The notes under the pieces are model-generated. The model had not been told where the DNA came from. It did no database searches and worked only from the letters and a program-made list of their open reading frames with translations. From assembly GCF_041146795.1 (NCBI RefSeq), contig NC_135174.1:24886878-24950877 (forward strand): a stretch of 64,000 nucleotides of DNA, in the 5' to 3' direction. Source of the DNA: Maylandia zebra. Lineage: Eukaryota > Chordata > Actinopteri > Cichliformes > Cichlidae. Of this stretch, positions 53,940 through 64,000 are shown in pieces; the stretch's first letter is position 1; every line of letters starts with the position of its first letter. The translations under genes were made by a program, and so were the position numbers.

Positions 53940-56608
53940 TTCAGATTTCTATGACTCAGGTAGTCTCTTGATATTGAAATGTACTATAAGATGGTGGTAG
54001 ACTTTCAAGGGCTTTGGTACATGTTGTTTTCCTGTAAACATGCACATCTTGTTAAAATAACAACATTAAAAGTGAATTAGGTCCAAGAACAGGAGGTTCC
54101 ACAATGGTATCTTACAGATTTAAGATTGTAATCACAATGTTCACTTGTTTTATTGGTCCCCTTAGATCTTTGAGGGGTATGGTCAGACCGAGTGCACAGC
54201 CAGCTGCACGATCACCATGCCATGTGATGCCACTGCAGGTACATGGCACAGAAGCATGCTGAGTTTATCATCACTTCCCACTTCTCACTGACATTTTGTG
54301 TTTAATGTTATTTTCATCTTAAACATTTGGTTTTGTTTTTTGTTGCTCCTCCTATAGGTCATGTTGGGGTGCCGTTGCCTTGCAATTTTGTGAAGTTGGT
54401 GGATGTTGAAGATATGAACTACTTTGCTTCAAATGGTGAAGGAGAGGTAGGCTTTTTGCAATTCAGACAGTGAGGCTTTGGGATATTTAAACCTGCAGCA
54501 AGAGCAGTTTAATCTGAAGTACTGAGGTAAGTTCAGTAATTTATCCAAGCATATTCTTAAAGAGTAAATAAGAGTAAGTTTTTAAACATCATCACTTGTC
54601 TCAAAAGTAAATAGACTAAGTTGTAGCCTATAGTTAACCGTATAGTTCTGCATCTGTTTTCGCCATGAATTAAAACAGGTGGGTGGGCAATAGTTTACTT
54701 CTGGTTTGACTGGTTGTTTGTTTTTTTTAAAGGGAAAAGTGGATAAATGCATGGATGGGTTAAATAAAAAAAAAAGAATGTTCTACTCATCCTGTAATTT
54801 CATTACTTTTTTTCTTCTTCTTCCCAGGTCTGTATCAAGGGCAACAATGTGTTCAAGGGGTACTTAAAAGATCCAGAGAGGACTGCAGAGGCCTTGGATG
54901 AAGAGGGTTGGCTCCATACTGGAGACGTTGGGAAATGGCTTCCGGTAAATAGTCCAGCCATTTTTAAGTCTGACTAAAAGTACGACCACATGCTTTCCTT
55001 CCATGTACCCATCATATAGAACACAAAGTTTAGTAGAAAATGAGGTGGAATCAGAGTTTAAGAGCTCAAAGGCTCTTATAAGTGAGCTACTAAATTTGTT
55101 TTTTTTTTTTTTCTTTTCACTGCTTGCCCTGGAAGACATGATGGTTACACTGCCTGACAAGAATGTAGGGGCTTTCTTGAGGTTCTGCCATTTAAAAGGA
55201 TCAGACTGACCTTGAGGTGCTTGTTCTCTTGCATGTTAAGTTTAGTGAAGACATCAGCAACTCATTTATCTGTCAACTAAATGTAAATCTTCAGCAAGAG
55301 ATGACTGGCTCTTGAAAGTACTGGGGATTCAAGGGGAAAGTTGGATCTGTTTTAATATGGGGAGGGGGAAATTGTTTTTTTGGTAAAATTAAATATAACA
55401 ACATACAAGCTCCATCACTTTAGAAGTACTGGTGAACAGAATGGGGGTTTTTGCTTTTCCTGCAGGCTGTAGCTTTTGGAGTGTTATTGGTTTTCAAGGA
55501 ACTCTTACCAAGAAACCAACATGACTTCCATTTAAAAATGTTTACTTGAAGCTCAGGAACAATGCTTTCCCAGATGTGGACCATTATTTTAATGAGATGT
55601 AGGGACACACAACTGTTCAAATCACGCTCCCATTCTCTGATCTGGCCTGGTTTTTGTTTGTGGCAGAATGGAGTTCTCAAGATTATTGACCGGAAGAAGA
55701 ACATCTTCAAGCTGGCTCAAGGAGAGTACATCGCACCAGAGAAGATTGAGAATGTGTATGTACGCAGTGCACCAGTGGCACAAGTGTTTGTGCATGGAGA
55801 CAGTCTACAGGTAAATCTTTGGGCACCTTTGCTATGTATACACAGTGGATAAAATTCACCTAGACTACACTGTCTTCTTTGTCTCTAGTCTTGCCTGGTT
55901 GCCGTTGTGGTCCCTGATCCTGAAGTCCTGCCAGGTTTTGCTAAAAATCTTGGCTTTCATGGTTCCATTGAAGAACTCTGCAAGATCCCTGTAATGTTTT
56001 TCTCTTGCAAGTTTTGTAACACAATCGTATAAACTTGAAATGACTTGCTGAAAAAAAAAAAAAAAAAAAATTATTTGTCTTTGTCTGCAGGAAGTTAAGA
56101 GGGCAATTATTTCAGACCTGACCAAACTAGGAAAAGAAGCAGGACTCAAGTCCTTTGAGCAGGTGATGACTCATCCTTTATTGCAAAAATGAAACTGCTG
56201 TGTAATGTCTTGGGAAGTTGGCTGTTATCCACATTATCAACACCTTTTTGGAGGTTTTCTGCACTTCTCAGTAACCTGGCTTTTATCACCCTCTAATGGT
56301 TAAAATGTGCAAAATCAGCTAATTCTTGTCATGTGCCCCAAAATGTCAATTTTCTTAATAATTATTAGCCTGTTAATCTTTAGTTTACAATATATGCCAT
56401 AACTTGAGAAATGTAACATTAATTTGCTTTCTATCATGGCTAACATTTTCCATTTTACTAACTCATGCAGGTTAAAGATGTGCACCTCCATCCTGAGCAA
56501 TTCACCATTGAGAACGGCCTGTTAACCCCCACCCTTAAAGCAAAGCGGGCTGAGCTCAAAAACCTCTTCCAGTTTCAGATTGACCAACTTTATGCTAAAA
56601 TCCAGTAA
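48419..56608 (+). CDS. acsl5: long-chain-fatty-acid--CoA ligase 5
   Basis: ATP-dependent enzyme joining long-chain fatty acids to CoA, on outer mitochondrial and ER membranes. Coding exons: 48419-48574, 48674-48785, 49979-50043, 50157-50258, 50360-50459, 50736-50914, 51063-51095, 51187-51238, 52071-52144, 52297-52374, 52444-52578, 52700-52834, 53792-53887, 54166-54238, 54358-54446, 54828-54944, 55667-55810, 55889-55990, 56091-56162, 56471-56608. All in phase, 683 residues, the exact length of human ACSL5 (ACSL1 is longer). One N-terminal membrane anchor (residues about 12-30). AMP-binding loop TSGTTGNPKGAM, split by intron 8 (about 258-270); gate/adenine motif YGQTECT (about 443-449); fatty-acyl-CoA synthetase signature [10 protein letters not shown] followed by LKIIDRKK (about 520-545). 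The catalytic core is intact. Poly(A) hexamers occur at 56613 and 56908; the second is more plausible. Position next to gucy2g and tectb supports acsl5. Confidence 0.95.
50109..50138. repeat. Poly-C tract upstream of acsl5 exon 4
   Basis: Run of C broken by one A, 18 bases before the exon 4 start. It effectively forms the polypyrimidine tract of that acceptor. Confidence 0.9.
50274..50300. repeat. (TTTA)n microsatellite
   Basis: Six or so tandem TTTA units immediately downstream of acsl5 exon 4. Confidence 0.85.
51697..51823. repeat. Repeat tail with adjoining poly-G and poly-T runs
   Basis: 'caactttattgtcattgcac' and 'ggcaacgaaatgcagtttgc' form a common fish retrotransposon tail. They are followed by 16 G (51762-51777) and about 39 T (51785-51823). 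It lies in acsl5 intron 8. Confidence 0.65.
52174..52210. repeat. Poly-T run (37 T) near an acsl5 donor
   Basis: Starts about 29 bases after the exon 9 donor. Directly visible. Confidence 0.9.
53168..53322. repeat. Teleost interspersed repeat, family A (copy 2)
   Basis: Shares 'actggtgatggcaagctac' and 'gtagccacagc' with 1-225. It starts near 'tttgggatgtaaatgaccc' and lacks the middle part of copy 1. It lies in acsl5 intron 12. Confidence 0.65.
53907..53937. repeat. (TG)n microsatellite
   Basis: About fifteen TG units just downstream of acsl5 exon 13. Confidence 0.95.
56051..56070. repeat. Poly-A run (20 A) upstream of acsl5 exon 19
   Basis: Ends about 20 bases before the exon start, in the zone where a branch point would be expected. 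Confidence 0.9.
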
Positions 56609-59600
56609 CCTGAATAAACAACTTAAGACAAAAGACAAGCAGTTATTTTCCATCATCTGTCAAACTTTATAGAATGGTGACTTAAACATTGGTTTTAATG
56701 CGTTGGTTTTTTCCCCTGGTTTTTTTTTGTTTTTTTTTGTTTTTTGTTTTTTTTTTAATAACATTGAAGAGCACTGAAATGATGCGGTTTTGTTGGCACC
56801 AATTCACTTACGTTATAGCTCAAGTGAATTATCGAGTTCCAGTTAAAGGTTGAAAGGTCACCTAAGTTGAGGAAATGGGTTTGGTGAACTTGGTACAATC
56901 TAATAAGAATAAACTGGGGGGAGGGATGCATTATGGAAAGTGAACTGAAAACAAAAGCAAAACAAGCAGTGTATACATTTTGATGCTGCTGCTGCTGCCT
57001 GACTCTGAGGCCTGTTTGTATGTGGTCCCCAGGACTTCATATCAAGTTTGATTACAGATGAACATTTCTGCTGTGGCTCAACACCGCCCTCATGTGTTGC
57101 TTTCAAACATAGCAGGAACAAACAATAGAGCTGTTTTAGCACAAAACTTAAAGGGCAATCAAGTGAATAATTTCCAGTCTATACATCACAGCTTTCAAGT
57201 GTTCAGCACTAAGACACACTGATTTCAGCATTTAAAGGTAAGGTAGGCAGAACACTGACACTTTAAGTTCACAGCTAACTTGGATCTAATTTCTTGTAGG
57301 AGTTGAAGCTGTGCTTTTGCATTTCAATTAATTTTTATTGAACCCCTTTGTGGATTTATGCCAAGATAAAATCTGAATTTGTGTATATTTTGACTGACTT
57401 GTAAACATGCTTGTCAGAAAAGCTTAGCACAGAAAGGGGAGAACAGGAAGTAAGAAGGCTCTTGGAACCCTTTATTTGTTTTAAGATGTTCAGTAGTTAA
57501 AAAACAGTATATTTTCCTGCTCCAGTAATACTTTCCACACTCTCCTACCCAAACTATCATCCTCTCCACTCTTTTAACTCTCTCCTTTGTGTACAATTCT
57601 CTTCCTCATTGACTCCCTCCTACCTTCTCTTCTCTCATTTTCCCCCTCCTCTTCTACGCCCTTCTATTCTGTACCTCTTTCATACTTAGTTTAAAAAAAA
57701 TAAATAAATAAAAAAATAAAAAAAAAAAAATTTCACCTCCATCTCCCTCTTGTCTTCCTTCATTTTTTTTTTTTCACTTCAGACTGTTTCTTTACTCTTG
57801 AGGACAAAGGGCGAGGATGTACCCCTCTCTACCTACCACCAAAGAGGTGTTTTCAAGTTGTAGGTGGGTTTCAACCTGAAAGCAGAAATATTACATTTCT
57901 AATGTGATCAAATGTTAAACACTGACCTAATTGTGACCCAAGATGCCTTTATTGGTCTGCTCCATATAAAAAGGTTATGTTGTGAGGAAGTATTTACCTG
58001 CAGGAATATGGAAATTACACAGAAGGAATGAGAGGCTTGAAAAATGAATTTTGTTAAACATCAGTCGAGAGGTTTGAGGCAACGGGCACCAATGTTTAAA
58101 TAAAGAATTATTGAATTTACTTTGCATATTTTTTTCTTTTTGTTCAAAGTCAATTTAATCATTTGCTTTTATTTTATTCTGAAATGCAATAATAGACTAA
58201 TCCTTTCTCAGGCGAATATAAAAGAATGAAAACAAAGCGCAGCGTGTGTCTGCAGGTATTTATCGTACGTCTCAATCAGTGATTGACACATTGTTTTCAA
58301 AACAGCCTTTGCAGTGCTAATGTAGGTGTGCAGGTCCAAAAAAGCTTGAATAGTTTTCTTTGTTGTTCTTTAAGCAAACTGTTACACTATGCAGAACCAT
58401 CAGGATGAAACTGTATTAATGTAGCTTCCACACGTTATGTAAAAACTTCTGTTTTTATTCTAATGACTTGGCAGCAGTTACATGTTTGCATTCACACTAC
58501 TATTAATCCTTCTGTGTCTAAATCTTTGATCCATGCATTAGCTTATGATGTGAACTTTTTGATGAGCAGGGTCTCAACACATTATGAAATTCTCACATAA
58601 AACTGGTATGTCAGGAGTGCTGATGTGCTTTTACAAACCTTGGTGGTAGAAATGCCAGCAAATCTATTCTGACTGAAAGTTTCAGTTCCTGAAAAAACAT
58701 GATCGCATTAATTTGGATCATACTGATCTCTTATCTTTTCAAGCCCGGAGTTTATTTGCACTAATTCCTCTTCCTGGTGCAAGAAACTTCCCCATAAGGA
58801 GTTATGTTGAGACAAAGAGTCTGGTTCTTTTAAGGTTTTTATAATATATTTTATATTTTTATGCAGTCATATGTTTAATTGTTTCAGCAGTTTGCTTGTT
58901 TGTCCTTTTAAAACCATTAATTTGAAAAATTCTATTATAGCAACACAAATTTTGAAATGGTCACTAATTTAGAAGATGGCCCATCATATTCACCTATTTT
59001 TTTTCCCTATCCATGAAAGAACTTGATCACTGGCTCCATATTTCTATTTTTCAATAAGAAAGGGAGATTGACTTTAGTTATTTGTAATTTAGCTCCTTAT
59101 TTTGTGTGTGTGGCTGTGTGATTTCCTTCATAGATCTTTAGAAAATATTTGGCTGATTGAAAAATAATGAACACTTTAAACATAAAACACCAGAATTTAT
59201 TAATATAATGTACAACAATGTGCACCTACTAAAATAAAATAGAATGATTGAACAACCCAATGGGCTTTGAATGGGCTTTCCTATGTTTTATACAAATACA
59301 TTTGATAAATATCATCCATTATTTGATTTCAAGTTGCCACATAGGAAATCTGGGGGGGGGAATCACATTAACTTAATCATTTATTTCCAAATTTCTGGCA
59401 TCTCTGAATACATATACTGAATATTAGTCCTAAAATAATATATATGCGAGTTTTCCAAACGTGTATTCACTGATATTATCGCCTGCGCCATATTTTACCA
59501 GACATAATACAGCAAGCTAAGATACTACAAATGATTATGGTGGTAATGCTGCCCCCTTGTGTCGGGACTCCTGCGTCGTCTGAGCGTAACTGCAGGCTGC

Positions 59601-59837
59601 ATCTGCATACCGCTCCACCGCCGCACCTGGACTTTTTACCGTTTCCGAAGAACTTACACCGCCCCCTTCCTGCTCCCTGACCACTTTAGAGACTCCTTGG
59701 GGCTGCACGTTTAGTGAGAAAGTGAATCTGTAAGCAAATGTCACCTCTTTTTAAGCGACTATTTGGATTCAGGGTGATTTTGTTGTAAATAAACTTACCT
59801 GTGAACCGGATCAGCTGCGCTACACACCTTCTTCAAT
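56609..59837. other. acsl5 3'UTR and downstream intergenic DNA
   Basis: AT-rich with T-runs near 56724-56757 and an A-rich stretch at 57692-57730. No conserved coding sequence is seen. Near 59560-59700 the CG content rises, which fits the start of a promoter for the candidate exon at 59838. Confidence 0.5.
57692..57730. repeat. A-rich low-complexity tract
   Basis: A-runs with TAAA units, flanked by CT-rich sequence on both sides. Confidence 0.85.
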
Positions 59838-59873
59838 ATGGCTTCTTCCGCTACAGGTGATCACGAAGATCAG
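59838..59873 (+). CDS. Candidate first coding exon of an unrecognised gene
   Basis: ATG followed by eleven codons (MASSATGDHEDQ), ending at a strong donor CAG|GTAAGTG. The preceding 250 bases are comparatively rich in CG, as at many vertebrate promoters. I do not recognise the peptide; it does not start like Vti1a, Zdhhc6 or Tcf7l2, the neighbours I know in human 10q25. No second exon was found up to 64000, so the gene would continue to the right. This is a candidate only. Confidence 0.35.
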
Positions 59874-62800
59874 GTAAGTGAACTTTTAAGTTGCCCCGCT
59901 GCTTAAACCAAATTCACAGCACAATGGAGGAGGATTTAGCACCTTGTTGGACCTGTTGCCGTTTGTTTAGACTGTATTTGCAAATGCAAAGAACGTGTTG
60001 CTTACTCAAAAAGCACAGCTTCTTCACTGTTGATTTAAAGTTTTATTTTCCTCAAAAGGAAAGTGGGGGGAAAAAAACAACAGCCATAAATCAAGCGAGG
60101 TGTTGCATCACGTATCTAAGAATTCCTTTGATATCCAAATAGTTGGTTAAACTCCTGGTTTAAGAGTTAATCCGTATCGGTAACACATGCAGGACATTCC
60201 TTGTGTTGACAGTGCTGATACGATTCCATGAAATTATTACTAATGCTTAGTCATCACTTTTGTCCTGCTGTCCTCTCACATTTCATGTTAGATATGCAAA
60301 GGAGCTGCAAATATTGCAAAAAAGGTAAACGGAAACCCGTTACTACTTGAAACGATAGTGTGAATTAATCCCTATTTCGAAAATATGACGTGACTTGCAA
60401 AGTATTTTCTTGTGAAGCTCAGGGAAGTGCAGTTTGCACAGATACCGTGACCTTTTTCATGGCTTTATACACTTGGTGTTTCACCCCAAGAAACGATAAG
60501 GACTGAATTAAAACTATGTTAAATATATTATATAGTATATGTTTTTTATTATTTTATTATTTTATTTTTATGTAGAGTATCGCCGATACTGCACATTTTA
60601 GTGGTTCATGCAGACTATGGTGTAAAAATATTCTCATATTCTTTATCTATAATTACTAGAGATGCACTGATACATCGACCTATGGCATTGGCAGCAGCCA
60701 ATATTTATCTGTTATGTAATGTAAGTTTTGCACAAATATACATTAAAATGTGTAATTGAGGTGTAAAAATAATTTAAATAACATTGGATATTTATTCAAA
60801 ATAAGGGTTTTACACACATTATTTTTAGTTGCTCGATACAACTATGTTGTTAGGGCGAGAAAATGTGTATGTTGGGATAGTGAAATGATGGGTTCTGTAG
60901 AGCAGTGGCAAAACTTGCCACACAAACTGGAAATTGAGACTCTTTGCAACCAGTGGTTGCCAAGGTTGCTAGACCCATCTGTCAACCACTTGCCAGTCCA
61001 CTGGGAAATAAACAGTTTTTCTTGCTTTTTGAGGGGCAGTCAACAACCACCTGTGCTACTGGAGTCTTATCTACTTGACCCTAAAATGTCACCATGATTA
61101 ACAAAATGGGCAAATTGGCAGACAAGTTAAAACCAAGTCTGGAGGTTAGTGGTCACGTGACAGCAAAAAGGCCACATTGTTATTCTAAACCCCACTGCTG
61201 CTGCAGAATTTCACTGTTGGTGCATCACATATTACAGACAGATGACAAGCTGAAGAGAAGAGCAAACATAGTGTCTTTCTATGGTAATTTGCGCTTTGCA
61301 ACGTGTGCCGCAGACAGTGCTGAGAGTTTTGTAAACAGCAGACATCAAACTACTCTGCTAGACAACCTATGTTATACATAATCTCTGAATTACTCCAAAC
61401 ATTGTTTTCTGTATTAGGTTCATTGTCAGATCGTAGAGGACAACATAGCTGCTGATGAAGTTGCATAAGTGCACACTTGAGGTGACAGTGTCTGCAAATA
61501 CGTTCTGCCTCAGACTGTGTGAGGTTCCAAACCCTGACCCAGGGGAGGAATGTGTTTTGCATCAGACAGAGTAATTAACAGGCTTCTACATGTCCCTCTT
61601 ATCAGTACTGACATAGTTACTAACCCGGCACAACTGATCTGCAAATATCATAAATATGTCTGTTAGTGCAAGAGTCTGAGCTTTACTTTGACTTGCGTGT
61701 GCTCGATTGAGACTCTTTTAGTCTCTCTTCATATACACGTTAGGTGTCTTTCCCATCTCAGGGCTAAAGGTGCCACATTCGAAAGGTGACCACTGAGGAG
61801 CTACATACTACTAAAGTATCAACACTATACTGATGCTTATGGTCAATTTTGGCAGATGGCATACACAACCTTAATGGACTGCATTGTTTTGTTATCGAAG
61901 AAAATTATGCTGGCTCCCTAGAAAGATGCTACTTTTATCAGACTTGAATATTTCATTATAAGGAAGTGAGATATGCAAATTTAAATGCTGACACTGTTGT
62001 AAAGCATGACCTCAAACTGGATTTTCGTAACATTTTGAACACTGTTAAAGAACAACAACATAAAAAGACTTTAATAATCTAGTTGCATTAGTTGCACCTT
62101 GCTAATAATGGGTTCGACCTCGTTTTGCCTTCACAACTTCCCTAATTTATCTTAACTCATCTACCAGCCTCTCTCCTGATGCTTGCTCTATGATGATTTT
62201 GGTTCTGGATTTTTTTCCGTCTTACCCTTCTAGTTGTCTTGTAACCTGAAGGCTATCGACCTGTCTTGTTTGAGCAGTCTTTGGTGGCATGCAGGCTAAC
62301 AGTCAACATTGTGGGATGGCATAACAAAAGGATATCGTCTAATAACAGTTAAACCATTATTTAAAATAAATAAATAAATGTATCTAAACTGATGAAATCT
62401 GACCTGCTGACAGAAACAGAAATCAACCTTGGTTCAAACACCTTTTCAGAAACAGGATTTTACAAAGTTAAAACATGAATAAAATCTTACATGTTTTAAA
62501 ATGATCATAGTATTATGGAGTGGTATATTCATGAATGCTTTTTAAAGGAATTCACTGAGATTTGACCTTAACTCCTACTGAAAATATGTGCATGGCCTTT
62601 TATTTACATTATATGTATTATTGAGTTCTACTCATGTCCTTTGTACATTTTCAAATATTTGCCAACATTTCTGTGAAATACTGGAAATAGTAAAGCCTTT
62701 TTTTTTTTTTTAGCTCTACCAGCTCTCTTCTTTCCATTGATTTCTTTGTGCATCTGTCTGTTTGCGGTGCCACCTATCTGTCCATTAATGTTGGACCACA

Positions 62801-64000
62801 GATTGTGATGGGAAATAGAAGGCTGTTCAGTTTTGTGAGTGGTGCTAGTAATAACTGCCTGTTGCCAAGGGGCAGGAGGTTTATTGTGGCAGAACAAACA
62901 ATGTGCGACTACACCTATGTCCTGCTCAATAGCAAATGGACAACGTGGTGATTACTCTGCAGCTGCAGCCTGCAGAGCTGTGTGTGTACTGGGCGGTCTG
63001 ATGAGATGAAAAGACTGGCAGTAGTGATATTACTGTCATCTGTCTCACAATCGGCTTTATCAGCTAATGCTAGATTTTTTAGTCCAATGACACCAATGAG
63101 ACTTGATTAAATTTCTGATTGCTGTGTTTGAGTTATTTCTGTTTGAAAAATAGTAGTTAGAATTTCCTGCAGCTTGTGGAGGGAAAAAAAATCTGATTGA
63201 AGAAGCTAGAGGAGGTGGCTAGGAAGAGGTCAGTCTTGGCTTCTCTGCTTAGGCTGCTGCTCTCGTGATCCGACCCCAAATAATCTCAAGAAAATGGATG
63301 GATGGAATTAAAATAATAAAAATTATTTGGTATTTTAATGTTAATATTGACAACAAATTGGAGCAACAGTGAAGTGACAGAAGCTTGTGTAAAATGTTTC
63401 TTTGGCTACATACAGCAATTACTTCCTCAGACATAAACCTGTAAAATTAATATATTTTTTGTCAAAGCCACAGAGATGTGCAAAAGAGCCACATGCCACT
63501 GTGGAGGTTTGAGGTTCCTGGACTTTTCATTTAAACAATAAGCCTTAAATCATCCTCACTGTTCTTGTGTGAATCTGAATAGGTCCTTGTTTAATAAAGG
63601 CATTTAGTTTGTTGACCGGATTTTCAGCAGTCCTCTGAAAGCCTAAGTTAGAAGAAGGTAATGCTTAAAATTAGTGAAGTGGTAAGACATTAAAGCACAT
63701 TAATGTTTTACCACTCCACTAATATTAAGGATTATTAGTCTCTATTAGAAGCTTATTAACATCAAATTATTTTTACATTAATAAAGAGACAATATTAATA
63801 TTTTTACGAAGGAATCCAAGTGCTAGTAAATGTATATTTTAAGCTTAAAGCAACCATGTAACAATCATGTAAAACTTTATTTTAGATGTATTAATGCAGG
63901 GGTGTCCAACTCCAGGTTTCGAGATCTGGTGTCCTGCAGGTTTTAGATGTGTCCTTGATCCATCACAGCTGATTTAAATGGCTAAATAACCTCCTCAACG
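59874..64000 (+). other. Possible first intron or intergenic DNA at the right edge
   Basis: AT-rich, with a short T-run (62699-62712). The open frames at 60756-61097 and 61094-61381 are unlike any family I know. No exon with good splice signals and a familiar motif is seen. Confidence 0.4.

Noticed and set aside
56613..56618. AATAAA right after the acsl5 stop codon as its main poly(A) signal
   Set aside because: Only five bases beyond the stop; a later hexamer at 56908 gives a more usual 3'UTR.
60756..61381. Two adjacent open frames of 113 and 95 codons
   Set aside because: No known family and no splice structure; possibly part of an old repeat, but this could not be supported.

Overview
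The window looks like nuclear DNA of a ray-finned (teleost) fish. It is AT-rich, the genes are split by many short GT-AG introns, and the intergenic DNA holds teleost-type interspersed repeats, a dead Tc1/mariner relic and many microsatellites. The repeat style is cichlid-like, but that is inference only. No prokaryotic features, CRISPR arrays, rRNA or tRNA genes were seen.

Layout. (1) 748-14446, minus strand: a plexin-domain-containing gene, best matched to plxdc1 (TEM7). Twelve coding exons are resolved; the last coding exon lies left of the window. (2) 14.5-25.1 kb: a gene-poor interval with repeats. (3) 25286-26913, plus: a small four-exon secreted protein with two Dickkopf-type cysteine-rich domains, which I cannot assign to DKK1-4. 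(4) 30236-33684, plus: tectb (beta-tectorin), ten coding exons, complete. (5) 34866-46244, minus: gucy2g, a natriuretic-peptide-receptor-type guanylyl cyclase, 22 coding exons. One +1 frameshift is visible in the exon coding the end of the cyclase domain. (6) 48419-56608, plus: acsl5, a long-chain acyl-CoA synthetase of 683 residues in 20 coding exons, with likely 5'UTR exons upstream. (7) 56.6-64 kb: mostly intergenic, with a possible first coding exon of an unrecognised gene at 59838-59873.

These proteins do not form one pathway. Beta-tectorin is an inner-ear matrix protein, Gucy2g a membrane cGMP-producing receptor, Acsl5 activates fatty acids, Plxdc1 is a cell-surface receptor-like protein, and the Dickkopf-like protein is probably an extracellular signalling modulator. 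tectb, gucy2g and acsl5 are also neighbours on human chromosome 10q25, where GUCY2G is a pseudogene, so this part is an old conserved block. Here it lies beside a plxdc1 gene whose human counterpart is on chromosome 17.

Exon models were made by hand from splice signals, reading phase and family resemblance. Every junction given is phase-consistent except at the gucy2g frameshift. I could not run alignments, and residue positions are approximate.
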